Source: Nothophoma quercina
Taxonomy: Eukaryota; Ascomycota; Dothideomycetes; Pleosporales; Didymellaceae
DNA: 64,000 bases
Direction of reading: 5' to 3'
NCBI GenBank assembly: GCA_021642125.1
Contig: JAKIXB010000038.1
Span: 124,001-188,000, forward strand
The notes under the pieces are model-generated. The model saw only the letters and a program-made list of their open reading frames with translations, was not told the DNA's origin and ran no database searches. This document shows, one piece after another, positions 32,910 to 43,156 of the stretch; position 1 is the first letter of the stretch; the number at the start of each line of letters is the position of its first letter. The translations under genes and the position numbers were made by a program.

Positions 32910-33859
32910 ATGCCTATTAACCAGCCGTCAAATCAGATCAAGCTCACCAACGTCTCGTTGGTGCGCATGAAGAAGGGTGCGCCTCAGGCAAATACCTTTT
33001 GCTGGCAAGACACTGACACTGCGCAGGCAAGAAGCGCTTCGAAATTGCCTGCTACAAGAACAAAGTGCTTGAGTGGCGCAACAAGATCGAAAAAGACCTC
33101 TCGAATGTACTCCAGATCGAAAATGTTTTCCTGAACGTCAGCAAAGGCCAGGCGGCACCAAAGGCCGACCTCGACAAAGCCTTCGGCAAGAAGCCCATGG
33201 AGGAGATCATCCTTGAGATCCTAGACCACGGCGAGCTGCAAGTAGGAGAGAAGGAGCGCGGTGCCGAACTCGAGCGCACGAAGAACGAAGTCATCGATAT
33301 TGTGGCCGGCAAGCTGGTCGACCCCAGAACGAAGCGCGTCTACACAACGGGCATGATCGAAAAGGCGCTGGATCAGCTGAGCTCGCAGGCCCAGGCGCAG
33401 CAACAAGAACATAAGGCGGGTACCGAGACACCAGATGGTGAAGAAAAGGGAAAGGCTGCAGCGCTGCCCAAGTGGAGCGGCATCGTGACAACAAAATCCG
33501 CCAAATCGCAGGCGCTGTTCGCTATGAAGGCTCTTATCGCCCACCAGCCTATCCCTGTCGCACGCATGCAGATGAAGCTGCGAGTCAGCTGCCCAACATC
33601 AGTGCTCAAGCAAGCAGTCAAGTCCGCGCCGAAAGCGCAGGCAGACGGTGAAGAGAAGGCAGCCACCGGCACAGTCAAGGACACAATACTGGCGTTCATG
33701 GAAAAGGTCGAGAGTCAGGACACCATGGGTGCTGAGTGGGAGGCTGTTGGTCTCGTTGAGCCTGGTGCCTTCAAGGGTCTTAACGAGTTCATCGAGAGCC
33801 AGACCAAGGGGCGAGGCAATGTCGAAGTTATGGAGATGGCTGTCGGTGCTGACGACTGA
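32910..33859 (+). CDS. SDO1: Ribosome maturation protein SBDS/Sdo1
   Basis: Cytosolic factor that with the GTPase Efl1 releases eIF6/Tif6 from pre-60S subunits. Two exons (intron 32977-33026) give 299 aa. The N-terminal FYSH domain is clear: LTNVSLVRMKKGGKKRFE, ACYKNKVLEWR, SNVLQIENVFLNVSKGQ. It is followed by the helical domain (GKKPMEEIILEILDHGELQV, VDPRTKRVYTTGMIEKAL) and a ferredoxin-like C-terminal domain (ALFAMKALIAHQPIPVARMQ, EWEAVGLVEPGAFKGLNEF). Ala/Lys-rich inserts around residues 175-190 and 235-250 make it longer than yeast Sdo1. Assignment is firm. Confidence 0.95.
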
Positions 33860-35127
33860 GTGGTGACACGTTGAGGAACGAGCTGTACAAAGCAGTTTTC
33901 ACCTCACGGATGCATGTTGTTGGCCGCCTCATCTGCAGTGTGCCTGAGCGCCTCTAAAGACCCTCGACGCCCAGGGCACCGATCGAATTCGTGTTCGTTA
34001 TGCCGCCATCGTGTGCCGCATGCCCCGTCTGCCGGCCCGACCCACCAGCAACGATACCTAAAATGACTATCCGACATTCTGAACCAGGGTCTTCGGCATG
34101 AATGGGCAGACGTGCGGTTTATCAGGCCTTGAGGCGCCTCCGGGCTTTCAGTATCCATGTTGGGTCGTCGTTCATGCCTATCGTGGATACTGATATCTGA
34201 CTGCTTTTGGCCTGCAGTTCGTGAGGTATGAGAACATACCCTACAAAATATACACCATTCCACACAACACTAACATTCTTTCCTGCTCTCTATTCTTTCC
34301 TCACGTCACATAATGCATTGCCGTATTCGGTAATCACACCTTTACCAATCACACTTGTTCATTCCGTCGTTGCCCATCTATCGTGCGTTGGCGCCAGTGT
34401 GCTGCTGATTGGCGAATAGCATTGATGCTGCATGCACGACCATACCCTGCCCACCACGTCACTCCAGCAACGTCGCGACATCCTTCACGGTATCTCGAAG
34501 TCGCCTGACTTCCCGAACCTTCCAAGATACAGCGAAGTCCCCCGGGACGATTCGTAACTGTCGCACAACCAGTGGCGCCTGCCTCACATAGGCCGTCTAG
34601 ATTCTTGTCCCAATCCTGCACCTCGAGCCAAGACATCGGTTTTGTCGACTCCAGTGGATGAGCACATGATACTGACTGTGTCCTATCGGTAGCAATCGTT
34701 TTCAGTTTTTCTTTTCTACCACCAAATCTCATTCAGCGTGCTTCCTCCACATAAAGTTCAATGCACAGTGTGTTGTCCCAACAACGCACTGCAGCTCATC
34801 TATTGTCCGTCCACTGGCATCTTAACCCCTTCCCCGCATTCCGTGAAGGTGAACGTTAGCGCCCTGTAGGGCGCCTCATCGGGCGCGTGGGCGCGTGGCG
34901 TGGTTGCATATTGCGCTGCAGGGCCAGCGAAACGGCCGCATAGGTATGGTATGGTGAGTTATGGGACATTGTTGCGAGAAGGAAAGACCTCATATAAGGC
35001 TCACTAGCGGCAATGTTCGAGGGCAGGCTTAGGCCTTCTCTACATTTGCCTCTCATCTGTAAAACACCAAGATCATAACTTTGCTGCGTCAGGCGCAAGA
35101 ATATACTCCGTCACCCACTTAGTCATT
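33860..35127. other. 1.27-kb intergenic region
   Basis: No gene recognised. It contains a short GC-rich perfect hairpin (34859-34874) and, just before 35128, the promoter of the next hypothetical gene. Confidence 0.45.
34859..34874. repeat. 16-bp GC-rich inverted repeat
   Basis: GCGCCCTGTAGGGCGC can form a 6-7 bp hairpin and is followed by further GGGCGCGTGG repeats. Function unknown; perhaps only sequence composition. Confidence 0.6.
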
Positions 35128-35844
35128 ATGGCGGCTCTTCTTGCAGCACCGCCGCGGACACCTAGCCCAAAGGTCCGCATACGCTCACAATCGTTCTCAT
35201 TCGACTCGCCCTCATCGATCACTAGACTCAATGCCTCCACACCCATTGAGGAGTCACCGTTCTCCAAGTCAACGGGCAGCATCAATATCGCAAAGACGGT
35301 GCCTCAGCATCATGTCCTGGTGCCCCTCAGAACCAAGATGAGCGAGGAGTCAATCTCAGACAGCTCAAGCGCCATGTCCGTCTCCACAGCAAGCTCACCC
35401 ACCAAGTCTGAATACGATGTGGAGCTGCAAGATACATCAGAAGAGGGTGAAGACAACGAATCCATGAATCACATCATGGACCTGCCAGAAGGCAACCTCC
35501 TAGGCCTCTTCGAAAACGCCCTTGCACCTCGCCCTACAGAAGCACTTTCATCCCACCCACCCACGAAGAAGCCTCGCCTCAGTCCGCCCTCCATCCAGCT
35601 TCCTCCTCCCAACATCATGCTTGACGCAGGCCCAACCTCACCTTTTGCGTTCCAAGACCCCAGCTTCCCTATGACATCGCCCTGGCTTGTCCGGGTGGTG
35701 CTGGACCTGCATGATGTGCATAGGCTCAGCTGGATGGAAATTGGTGGATTTGTGGAGAGAGTGTATGGGGTTCAGACAGGAAGTGCCGAGGTATTGGATA
35801 TTTTGGCGGGTAACGGGCGGGTGAAAAGATGTTGGTGGGATTGA
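35128..35844 (+). CDS. Hypothetical protein with conserved-looking C-terminal module
   Basis: Single-exon, 238 aa, not recognised. The first ~180 residues are disordered, Ser/Pro-rich, with repeated SP/TP sites (RTPSPKVRIRSQSFSFDSPS) that could be kinase targets and a basic KKPRLSPP stretch resembling a nuclear signal. The last ~55 residues are compact and hydrophobic (SPWLVRVVLDLHDVHRLSWM, EIGGFVERVYGVQTGSAEVL) and end in VKRCWWD at the stop. The contrast between a disordered N-terminus and a folded C-terminus suggests a small peptide-binding or dimerisation module. A real gene is likely because codon-level composition and boundaries are coherent; the function is unknown. Confidence 0.65.
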   Translation: MAALLAAPPRTPSPKVRIRSQSFSFDSPSSITRLNASTPIEESPFSKSTGSINIAKTVPQHHVLVPLRTKMSEESISDSSSAMSVSTASSPTKSEYDVELQDTSEEGEDNESMNHIMDLPEGNLLGLFENALAPRPTEALSSHPPTKKPRLSPPSIQLPPPNIMLDAGPTSPFAFQDPSFPMTSPWLVRVVLDLHDVHRLSWMEIGGFVERVYGVQTGSAEVLDILAGNGRVKRCWWD

Positions 35845-36661
35845 ACCAATGGAACTATAAGAAAAAGGTGGAAAGGAGAGGAGGAGGAGGAGGAGATGTG
35901 GATGTTGAGGATCGTATCGACAGCATCAGAGCCTCTTGAGGATGAGAGGACCAGAGAGGTTGGTAGTGCTGATTTCCGTTTCGTTTCTTTTCCATGGGTT
36001 TTCTTGTCTGCATGGCTTCGGCGCAGGATCACGACACCGACAGACGACTTCACGACTTACGATTATGGCATGTTACATGACAAGTTACGACTAATGACTG
36101 ATGATGACGACTCAACGATTAGATGGCTCTGTTGTACTATGTAGAGCAACCGAGATTCAATTGCATTCACAAGTTTACGCTGCCTTGTTCTACAACATCA
36201 AGTGTGTATTTTGTTGGAAACCTGAGTACGGGCGACTGCAGTGCGGTCACGCATAAAGGATCGTGCATGATGCATCTCGGCAACAGCTGTCATGTCCTGA
36301 GTGGCTGCGGGTGCAGGACGTGACAGCCGCGCCCGAGGAACGCTGCAGTGTGTCGAATGTTCGACGAGGCTTGATAGCGTCGTGGTACCAGTCGGAGACT
36401 TAAGGCTGCATGTCAAAGGGGCATGGAGTAGCATAGTGGTCATGTGAGCAAACAATGTGAAGTGTGAGATCGTTGGTATAATTTTTGTATAGGCTGTATT
36501 TCCAGACCTATCTTCATCGCCATCCATCATTGCATGCTGTATGAAGTGTAGTTCCAGCCAATGAATGCCGTAAATAAACACCGTAAGTGCACCATCCATT
36601 TCGTAAAGCCTTGATACACCACACAAGCCCGTAGCTGACCCCAGCCGGGAGCGCATAATAT
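35845..36661. other. Gap between hypothetical protein and RPS18 stop
   Basis: An 817-bp interval with a short (GAG)5 tract at 35881-35895. No gene or RNA recognised. It should contain both convergent 3' untranslated regions. Confidence 0.45.
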
Positions 36662-37661
36662 TTAGCCCTTCTTCTTGGAGACACCGACGGTTCGGCCGCG
36701 GCGACCAGTGGTCTTGGAGTGCTGACCACGGACGCGGAGGCCCCAGTAGTGACGGAGACCTCGGTGAGCGCGGATCTTCTTGAGGCGCTCGAGGTCGTCA
36801 CGGAGCTTGGAGTCGACACCGTTGGCGAGGACCTGAGTGTCCTTGCCATCGACAACGTCGCGCTGCCTGTTGAGGAACCAGGTGGGGATCTTGTCTGCAG
36901 GCTGTTAGATTTGCAATGTCGAGCAAGAATATGATAGAACGTACACTGCAGAGGGTTCTGGATGATGGTGACAATGCGCTCAAGCTCCTCAGAGGTGAGG
37001 TCACCAGCGCGCTTGCTCAGATCAACATCGGCCTTCTTGCAGACCAAGTTGGAGTAGCGGCGACCGACACCCTTGATCTTGGTCAAGGCGTACATGACCT
37101 TCTGCTTGCCATCGACGTTTGTGTTCAACAAACGGATGATGTACTGGAAGCTGTGGCAAGTCAGCATTGCTGTTCGCTCACGCATTATAGTCAAGGTGTG
37201 CACCGTCGCGCTCCTCGCAGGCATATGCCCACTGAGTCTGCCACGCCGATGCAAGCACCTCTCCCGTTTCCAGACAGTATGCTAATCCTCCACCATTGTG
37301 TGTTGTATTCATTGCCCACAACGACCGGTGTCATGATCCTCCTCTTTCAGCATGCTGTCGCAGATCGAGGAAAGGCCTTGCTTCGGGTGGCGGGCTCAGA
37401 GAGGCGTATTGGCCATGGCGAGGAGGTGCGACGAAAGCATCGATGGCGAGCTCAAGGCAAAGTGTTGCTGGGAACGTACTTAGACTTCTCTCCGGAGACG
37501 AGCGCTATGCAAATATTAGCATGTCTGTTCGATGTGTTTTGCCTGCGATCTGCAATTTTGCGCTCTCATCCTCCTTCGCAACCGAGTGAATCCGAGTTGC
37601 GCAGGAAGGCAGGCTCGCGGTGCTGCATTGCGCAAGGTATGGCAGGGCGGTACTCACACAT
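36662..37661 (-). CDS. RPS18: 40S ribosomal protein S18 (uS13)
   Basis: Small-subunit head protein contacting the P-site tRNA and intersubunit bridge B1. Four exons encode 155 aa, the family length. Exon 1 is just 4 nt (ATG plus T) and exon 2 is 25 nt. Introns are 36895-36944, 37151-37479 and 37505-37657. Spliced text: MSLVSGEKSNFQYIIRLLN, VMYALTKIKGVGRRYSNL, ELERIVTIIQNPLQYKIPTW, HRGLRHYWGLRVRGQHSKTT and the basic end RTVGVSKKKG. Two introns (329 and 153 nt) are far longer than the ~50 nt normal here. Long 5' introns are typical of fungal ribosomal-protein genes and may carry regulatory or small RNA sequence. Assignment is certain. Confidence 0.96.
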
Positions 37662-38787
37662 GATGGCGGCTTGTCGAGGGCTGTTGGTTAGTCGAAGCTC
37701 TGTCCTGTCTTCGAATTCGTTCAGCGATCGGGGTTGTGTGCGAAGCGAGAGACGCTAGCTTGGTCACGTGTGCAGGTCGATGCCAATGGCAGCTTTACGG
37801 CCTGACCCACTCAGATCCACATTACTTTTAGCTCGCGTGAACTCCAGGCGCTTGCTGACCATCAATCATCAACTCGATCCGACATTGCAATGTCTTTGCA
37901 AGCTTCGTCAATTCGCATACTCCTCGAAGAGCCTCATTACTCAAAAATCGCGCACTATCTGTGGCTTTCCCAGTCTGCCTCCCGAAATGCACTATATCAT
38001 TTAAGTGGGCAGTGCAAACAGTTGCCTACTGTTAGCGCAGCCTCAGCGCACGCTCACCACCTTCTACATCGACCCTTCGCAGCAATATTCTGCACATCGA
38101 AACAAATATGACATATTCGTGACATATAAAAGAGGTCCTCCTGTCTAAATCGAGTTTCTGCCTGGCTTGGCGGGCAACCTGTGGGCAAGCGGTGAGCAGC
38201 AGTATTCAGGAAAAGTCCATCTTCGCAACGGCAGTTTTCCACTGTCGTGGTAGTACTATTAGTATTGTAGATGGCATTGTAAGTCGCATTCACCAATCGT
38301 CTCAATTCTGGATCTCTGTTTGTTTCTATGTCTGAACTTTACACGATTTTTCTCTTGTTCCGTGCATTGTCTCTCTTGTTACTTCAGCTGTGGTGGTTGT
38401 TGTATCTCGCGTGGCGAAGCCCGTAGGCTTTCACCTGCTGCGCCTCAAACTAATCATGCGCACTCAACACTTTTGTACCCCTATTCCGAATGGGAGCAGA
38501 TGAATAGTCTCTCAGATGTAGTGCGAGCGGCCTTGTATGGGGGTGTATTTACATAACATCAGCCGGCCCTGTCGCCCTACACTGCCAGGTTCTTATCAGC
38601 CACGACCCCTCACCGGCCTTCTCAGCCCATCTCAGACCAACCGTCCTACGATCATCGTTACTGGCTTGTACCCGTACCTGTTCTTGGAATCTTCCATGTA
38701 GATGTGAGACGCGCCCTCAGGCAGCTCAACTGCGGACGGCTACCATCAGCCTAATCGACAACACCGGTCAGGCCCATTACAGCAAGT
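37662..38787. other. Divergent gap between RPS18 and zinc-ribbon B
   Basis: A 1.1-kb interval holding the RPS18 promoter and the promoter of zinc-ribbon B. No other gene was recognised. Confidence 0.45.
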
Positions 38788-40440
38788 ATGGCCGACCGAG
38801 AGGCTGATACTACGGACGGTTCCGCCGAGCATCTAGCTTCTGTGGTCACTGATGAGAGCACACTTACCAAACCAGGACCTTCTAGGCGAAGTTCAACATC
38901 ATCCTCGGGAAGCGCGAAGCCACTTCCTCCAGGTCATTGGACCTTACCTATCACCGGTAACTGCCCAAGATGCCATCACTACCACAAGTCCGTGGAAATA
39001 CACATCAAGTCGTCCAGCGATTCAAGCCATCTGGCCGATCTGGACTGTGAGAACTGTCACAAACTGTGGTTGGGCTCCGGTAGTAGGAACTCGACTCGGG
39101 TTTCTTTGCTATCGACCGCAACCATTGATACGCCTCCGATGGACACGGAGTTTTGCACTACGCTTGCCCATATGGTACGATCTGCAACATGAGTAGCTGC
39201 CCTTTCTCAGCCTCTCCCTAAGATCCCTGAAGGGAAGCTACCTGGGCCATCACGTGGACCATCCATTCGAGCTGTCGTCCACCCTCAACCTGATGGGCCT
39301 GTTACAGATCATGTCGGTAATGGGTTGAGAGCAAAGTCAGACGTAATACCAAAAACTATTACTACACAGCCATCAACTGCCTCCAGAACCCGCGTTGTCA
39401 AGCCTACTACCAGTGATACCAACGTTGCACAGTCGCAAATGCTCCTACGCTGGCGCCAGAGGATTGGAGGTACATTCCCCAGGTTCAGCGCCAGTCGCAT
39501 AGGTCGATTGATGAAGCTTCATGGTGACACCAGGCTTGGAGTACTGGATGACAGGAAGCAACCTGCTTTAGACTCAATGCTGAAACCCGCGAAACCTGTC
39601 TTGCAGTCCGAGATCCTGCGAGCTCTGGAAAAAGAAAACTTCGTGCCCCTCGCAAAGACAACGAAGCCAGATGAGTCTAACATAATGGCGGTCCCTGCTT
39701 ATGGTTCGGAGGACCGGGACTGCCTGATGTTTGTCGATCAGGAAGTTATCAACGACATGGCGCCTGAACAACGTCATGCCTTTCTGCGTTCACAAGTCAC
39801 GGTTTCACGGACACAAAACAGCTACTCACCTTATCTGGTCCCATCATTGAGGCCTAGAAGCTATACAGACAATGCCCTGAGCTTGTTATCAAATGGGCCC
39901 GTACGTCGAAATTCTGCGTTGCTAGGCATCGGGGGTCTAACAAACCATTGGGACGTCTTAAATGGAAGTAACCCAGCGTTACGTCGTCACTCCCTTAGTG
40001 TGTCCGAGGTGCACTCATGGGAAGCTGCTACCGCAGTCGAGGTAGCACCCGAGTCATACTTGCATGAAACGCTACACCGAGGATCACAGCTGGCAGTTTT
40101 ACCGCACCCTCCTTCGTCGCAAAGCACTCCAATCGATTGGGAAGAGATTCGGCGGGACACAGGTACCGTGCGGTCATCCCTGGACTCTGTCAGGACAGTG
40201 GGAGCCCGTAGCGCTGCTTCTGCCAGGGGGAGGGCATTTGGTCACCGCTCGCGACGATCGTTGCATTCGTTGCACCGCAAATCGATTATGAACAATGCTG
40301 AAGCATCAGCTTCGCAAGCTCGACTACAAACACTCCGTCGCGACGACATCGAAAACCAACAAGGTGGTCAGAGGCCAGTCTCACTGCCACCACCTCTTCC
40401 AACGCCAGCACAGGAGCGACGCCCGTCTGCGCCAAGTTGA
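38788..40440 (+). CDS. Zinc-ribbon disordered protein, family member B, with one in-frame TGA
   Basis: Paralogue of the zinc-ribbon protein at 28197-29642. The ribbon reads GHWTLPITGNCPRCHHYHKS, then LDCENCHKLWLGSGSRNSTR. A TGA at 39190-39192 falls just after HMVRSAT. The same frame continues as VAALSQPLPKIPEGK and runs on to a TGA at 40438-40440 (550 sense codons in all). Member A has MVRSTATLAALPP at the matching place, so the stop replaces one residue in a conserved stretch. Downstream, INDMAPEQRHAFLRSQ matches A's DSMNEKQRAAWIRAR, so both halves belong to the family. Options are pseudogene, programmed readthrough, a 36-nt ultrashort intron (39172 region, GTACGA...CTCAG) or a sequence error. 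Function unknown. Confidence 0.65.
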
Positions 40441-41242
40441 GCTGAGCAGAAATCTCTCAGGTTTGCTTCGGCACCTTTTCCTGCGATCAAGGTCTTGACT
40501 GACACTCGTTACGATCAACTTCCTGTGTTGATTTTAGCATCCGCGTGGATTGATCTTCTTCTTTTTTTCCCTTCACCTATCGTTACCGCAGCCTGTCATT
40601 ACTATCATATATTGCCGCGATATACCCTTGTGTTGTCACACTACATTTCTAATCGCTCTTTCCACACTTGTTTATTCTTCTTTGTCACGGCATTGCCTCC
40701 CGACAATGGAAGATGTTATTACGATCATACATACGAAAGCATGAGCGCAACGCATCCACACTTTGCTTTAGTTACATGTAGTCTTGGCCATGCATACCAA
40801 TATAGACGATAACCCAGATCAGTCCTTCTTCTTCTTCTCATACTCCTCGTCTCCAACTTCATCTAGCAACTCCATACCTCCCAGACTGATCGCCTAGTGC
40901 ACCACCATATAGCTTCCTTCATCCACACTATGCCACTTAGTCGGAAAGAGCCATTGTAGACGACGTCAAGCGTAATCATACATGTCTCAAGACCGACTAC
41001 ACTCGCCGAATGGTATCCGCGTCGAGGTCTTTCAGTTAAGGTTCTTTCAGTTAAGGTTCTTTCAGTTAAGGTTCTGCGTTGTGGTGTCACACGCCCAACC
41101 TTCAAGCTTGGAACAACATCATCTCAGACAATGTCTAAACAAAGCAGCAATGTTTTACCTTGCTTGCACCTCGTTAGAAAGTTTAACAGTATGCAGCGCT
41201 CTTCCCTCAAGAACGTATAGATCCTCCTAGAACTTGACGCAA
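40441..41242. other. Gap with a 15-bp tandem repeat and an open frame after zinc-ribbon B
   Basis: The frame of member B stays open for 123 codons beyond its stop (to TAA at 40810). That text is pyrimidine-driven (LLLFFPSPIV) and looks like translated 3' untranslated sequence. A triple 15-bp repeat lies at about 41025-41075. Confidence 0.4.
41025..41075. repeat. Three tandem copies of a 15-bp unit
   Basis: Unit AGGTTCTTTCAGTTA, two perfect copies preceded by one 14-bp copy lacking a T. A length that is a multiple of three would keep frame if coding, but no gene was supported here. Confidence 0.9.
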
Positions 41243-41653
41243 ATGAACGGTATGAACACAATCCGCAACTTGCTTGGACTGACCGTCCAAACCAACAAAC
41301 AACAAAACTACAATACCAAGACTAAACAAGTGCAAAACAGCATTCTGAATCGTGTACTTAGTCTGGTCAATAGCATTTACCTCGAACCTTTGGCCTTTTG
41401 CACCTCATGCAGCGAGCATCAAGCGCTTATGGAGTACTTTGGCTCAAACCTAGGTGATGTCAAGGTTGACTGGAATGATGAGTATATCGATATAATGATG
41501 CAGCCTGAAGTTCTGATAGTGCGTCCACGGCCTTCCCATCCTGTCCCTGAGCAATGGCTGCTTGAAGGCTCGGTGATTGTTGAGATCCTTTGGGATGCAG
41601 ATGAGGGTAGCTATGACCTCCAGAAGTCTGACATTAGCGGCAACAATCCATGA
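41243..41653 (+). CDS. Small hypothetical protein
   Basis: An ATG-started frame of 136 aa with no recognised family. The first 30 residues are Asn/Gln/Thr-rich. The rest has a protein-like mix (NSIYLEPLAFCTSCSEHQAL, WNDEYIDIMMQPEVLIVRPR, WLLEGSVIVEILWDADEGSY) with an acidic end. The upstream sequence is A/C-rich like a fungal 5' leader, supporting transcription, but there is no intron or homologue to confirm it. Could be an orphan gene or a chance ORF. Confidence 0.35.
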   Translation: MNGMNTIRNLLGLTVQTNKQQNYNTKTKQVQNSILNRVLSLVNSIYLEPLAFCTSCSEHQALMEYFGSNLGDVKVDWNDEYIDIMMQPEVLIVRPRPSHPVPEQWLLEGSVIVEILWDADEGSYDLQKSDISGNNP

Positions 41654-42061
41654 CAACGCTGCCAACTAATGGTTGCAGCGCATTCCTGCTGTTGCTGGTG
41701 CCACACTTGCGTGCAAGCTTCGGATCCAGCTCTAGACTCAATGTTGAGCTCTTTGCCTGGTAGTATTTGATGGTTTGCTGATTAGATATTTCGTTTATCT
41801 AGGGTCTAGCGAAGGAAGTTGGGGATGTAGTAGGTGTATCGACGTCATAAGTTATCCACAGCATACATACCTGAAGAGTTTGTGTTTGTTTCCCCTCTAT
41901 CCGTGCAATCCAAATACTCTACTCCTTTCTTCCAAACTTTCCGTGCTGCAAAATTGCTGTTTGTGATATGTTACCAGCAAACCATCCGTTGGTGCATATA
42001 ACGTCGCTTCTCCCGATGTTGCTTTATTTCTACCATACAACAACATAATCCTGGAACCAAG
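41654..42061. other. Short intergenic region
   Basis: About 400 bp. The last 170 bp are pyrimidine-rich (TTTCCCCTCTATCC, CTCCTTTCTTCC), as is usual before fungal start codons, fitting a promoter for the gene at 42062. Confidence 0.45.
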
Positions 42062-43156
42062 ATGAACAACTCTCGGAACGATATCCCCTCTGCCACCAAT
42101 ACAGCAGGTCACCTTGAAATTCCTCCTGGTCAATCCACCAGCAGCACGGACGGTTCAAGTCCACAACTCAGTGCACTACCTCGACCAGACACATCCCACC
42201 TGAGCCCAAACTCAAGTTCAACCGTGGCGGAAAGCGCGAGGTCATCGGTAACACTGTTAGAGAATCTGGCGGATTACAGACATCCACCAAGTGGGAATGC
42301 ATTTGCAGCAGAGCGAGCTCGCCGCATTGCCCAGGGAAATGCTGAAAGAGCTGGACAAAGCGTCGGTCTTGGAATTTCTGCTGGCTCAGATCCAGACAGT
42401 GAGGCACAGGAAAATGCCTGTCTTAGACCACCTTCCCCACCTCGACTCTTGAATCGGACTACTACATCACTCTCATCTTTCATTAATCGTAATACGTTCT
42501 CAATCAGTGCTGGACCAGCCGACGACCAACAGCAACTTCAGTCTCATCTAACAACTTCCGAAACACATGCTGTCCGCGCAGTAAGCAACCCAGCAGAGGC
42601 TCGTAATGCTAACCATGCATACACACCATCTGCTCCAGGTATCCACATCCACCGTCTTCACCACGTCTCATCAATCGCCTCGCTTACAACACCACGACCA
42701 ACTGTTCATGCCACTATCGTCGGTATTCCATCAGCCCCACAAGCTACTCATGTAGAAGTCACTCGTGATGAGCTGCCAGTCCGCCCTGAGCCTGCAGCTC
42801 GTACAACCTTGCAGCGTATGCAACGAGGCTGGCATCATCTCACTGGCGGTGGTAATATGATAAATGAAGGCACCGAGATGACTACCTTTCGCCGTGCTTC
42901 AGTGAGCCATCCAAGGCTGTATCGAGATGGAGAAGCCCGGGAGCAGCGCAATCGTGAGCAGCAAGCGCAGCGTGACGATGATGGTCTGGTGCAAGTACCC
43001 CCGGTTCGGCAAGCGCCGCAGCAGCAACTCACGGCTGGTGCTGAGACGTCCCAGTTCGCACAAACATGGGATTGGGTAGGTAGCTTCGTTGCAGCAGGAA
43101 CAGTATGTGCGGCTATCATCGGCGGTGTCATTTACTTTGGTGAGAAATCTAAGTGA
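42062..43156 (+). CDS. Hypothetical Ser-rich protein with C-terminal transmembrane helix
   Basis: Single-exon, 364 aa, not recognised. Residues 1-330 are disordered and rich in Ser, Pro, Gln and Thr. One basic, possibly helical stretch (AFAAERARRIAQGNAERAG) lies around residue 80 and another (REQRNREQQAQRDDD) around 295. The C-terminus is a single helix, WVGSFVAAGTVCAAIIGGVI, followed by YFGEKSK, the layout of a tail-anchored protein facing the cytosol. Target membrane not predictable. Two small neighbours (45267-45698, 46052-46393, minus) share the single C-terminal helix layout but not sequence. Confidence 0.6.
   Translation: MNNSRNDIPSATNTAGHLEIPPGQSTSSTDGSSPQLSALPRPDTSHLSPNSSSTVAESARSSVTLLENLADYRHPPSGNAFAAERARRIAQGNAERAGQSVGLGISAGSDPDSEAQENACLRPPSPPRLLNRTTTSLSSFINRNTFSISAGPADDQQQLQSHLTTSETHAVRAVSNPAEARNANHAYTPSAPGIHIHRLHHVSSIASLTTPRPTVHATIVGIPSAPQATHVEVTRDELPVRPEPAARTTLQRMQRGWHHLTGGGNMINEGTEMTTFRRASVSHPRLYRDGEAREQRNREQQAQRDDDGLVQVPPVRQAPQQQLTAGAETSQFAQTWDWVGSFVAAGTVCAAIIGGVIYFGEKSK

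Noticed and set aside
37151..37479. Intronic snoRNA in RPS18
   Set aside because: CTGA and partial ATGA strings occur but not a paired C and D box with a terminal stem; kept only as a place to search.
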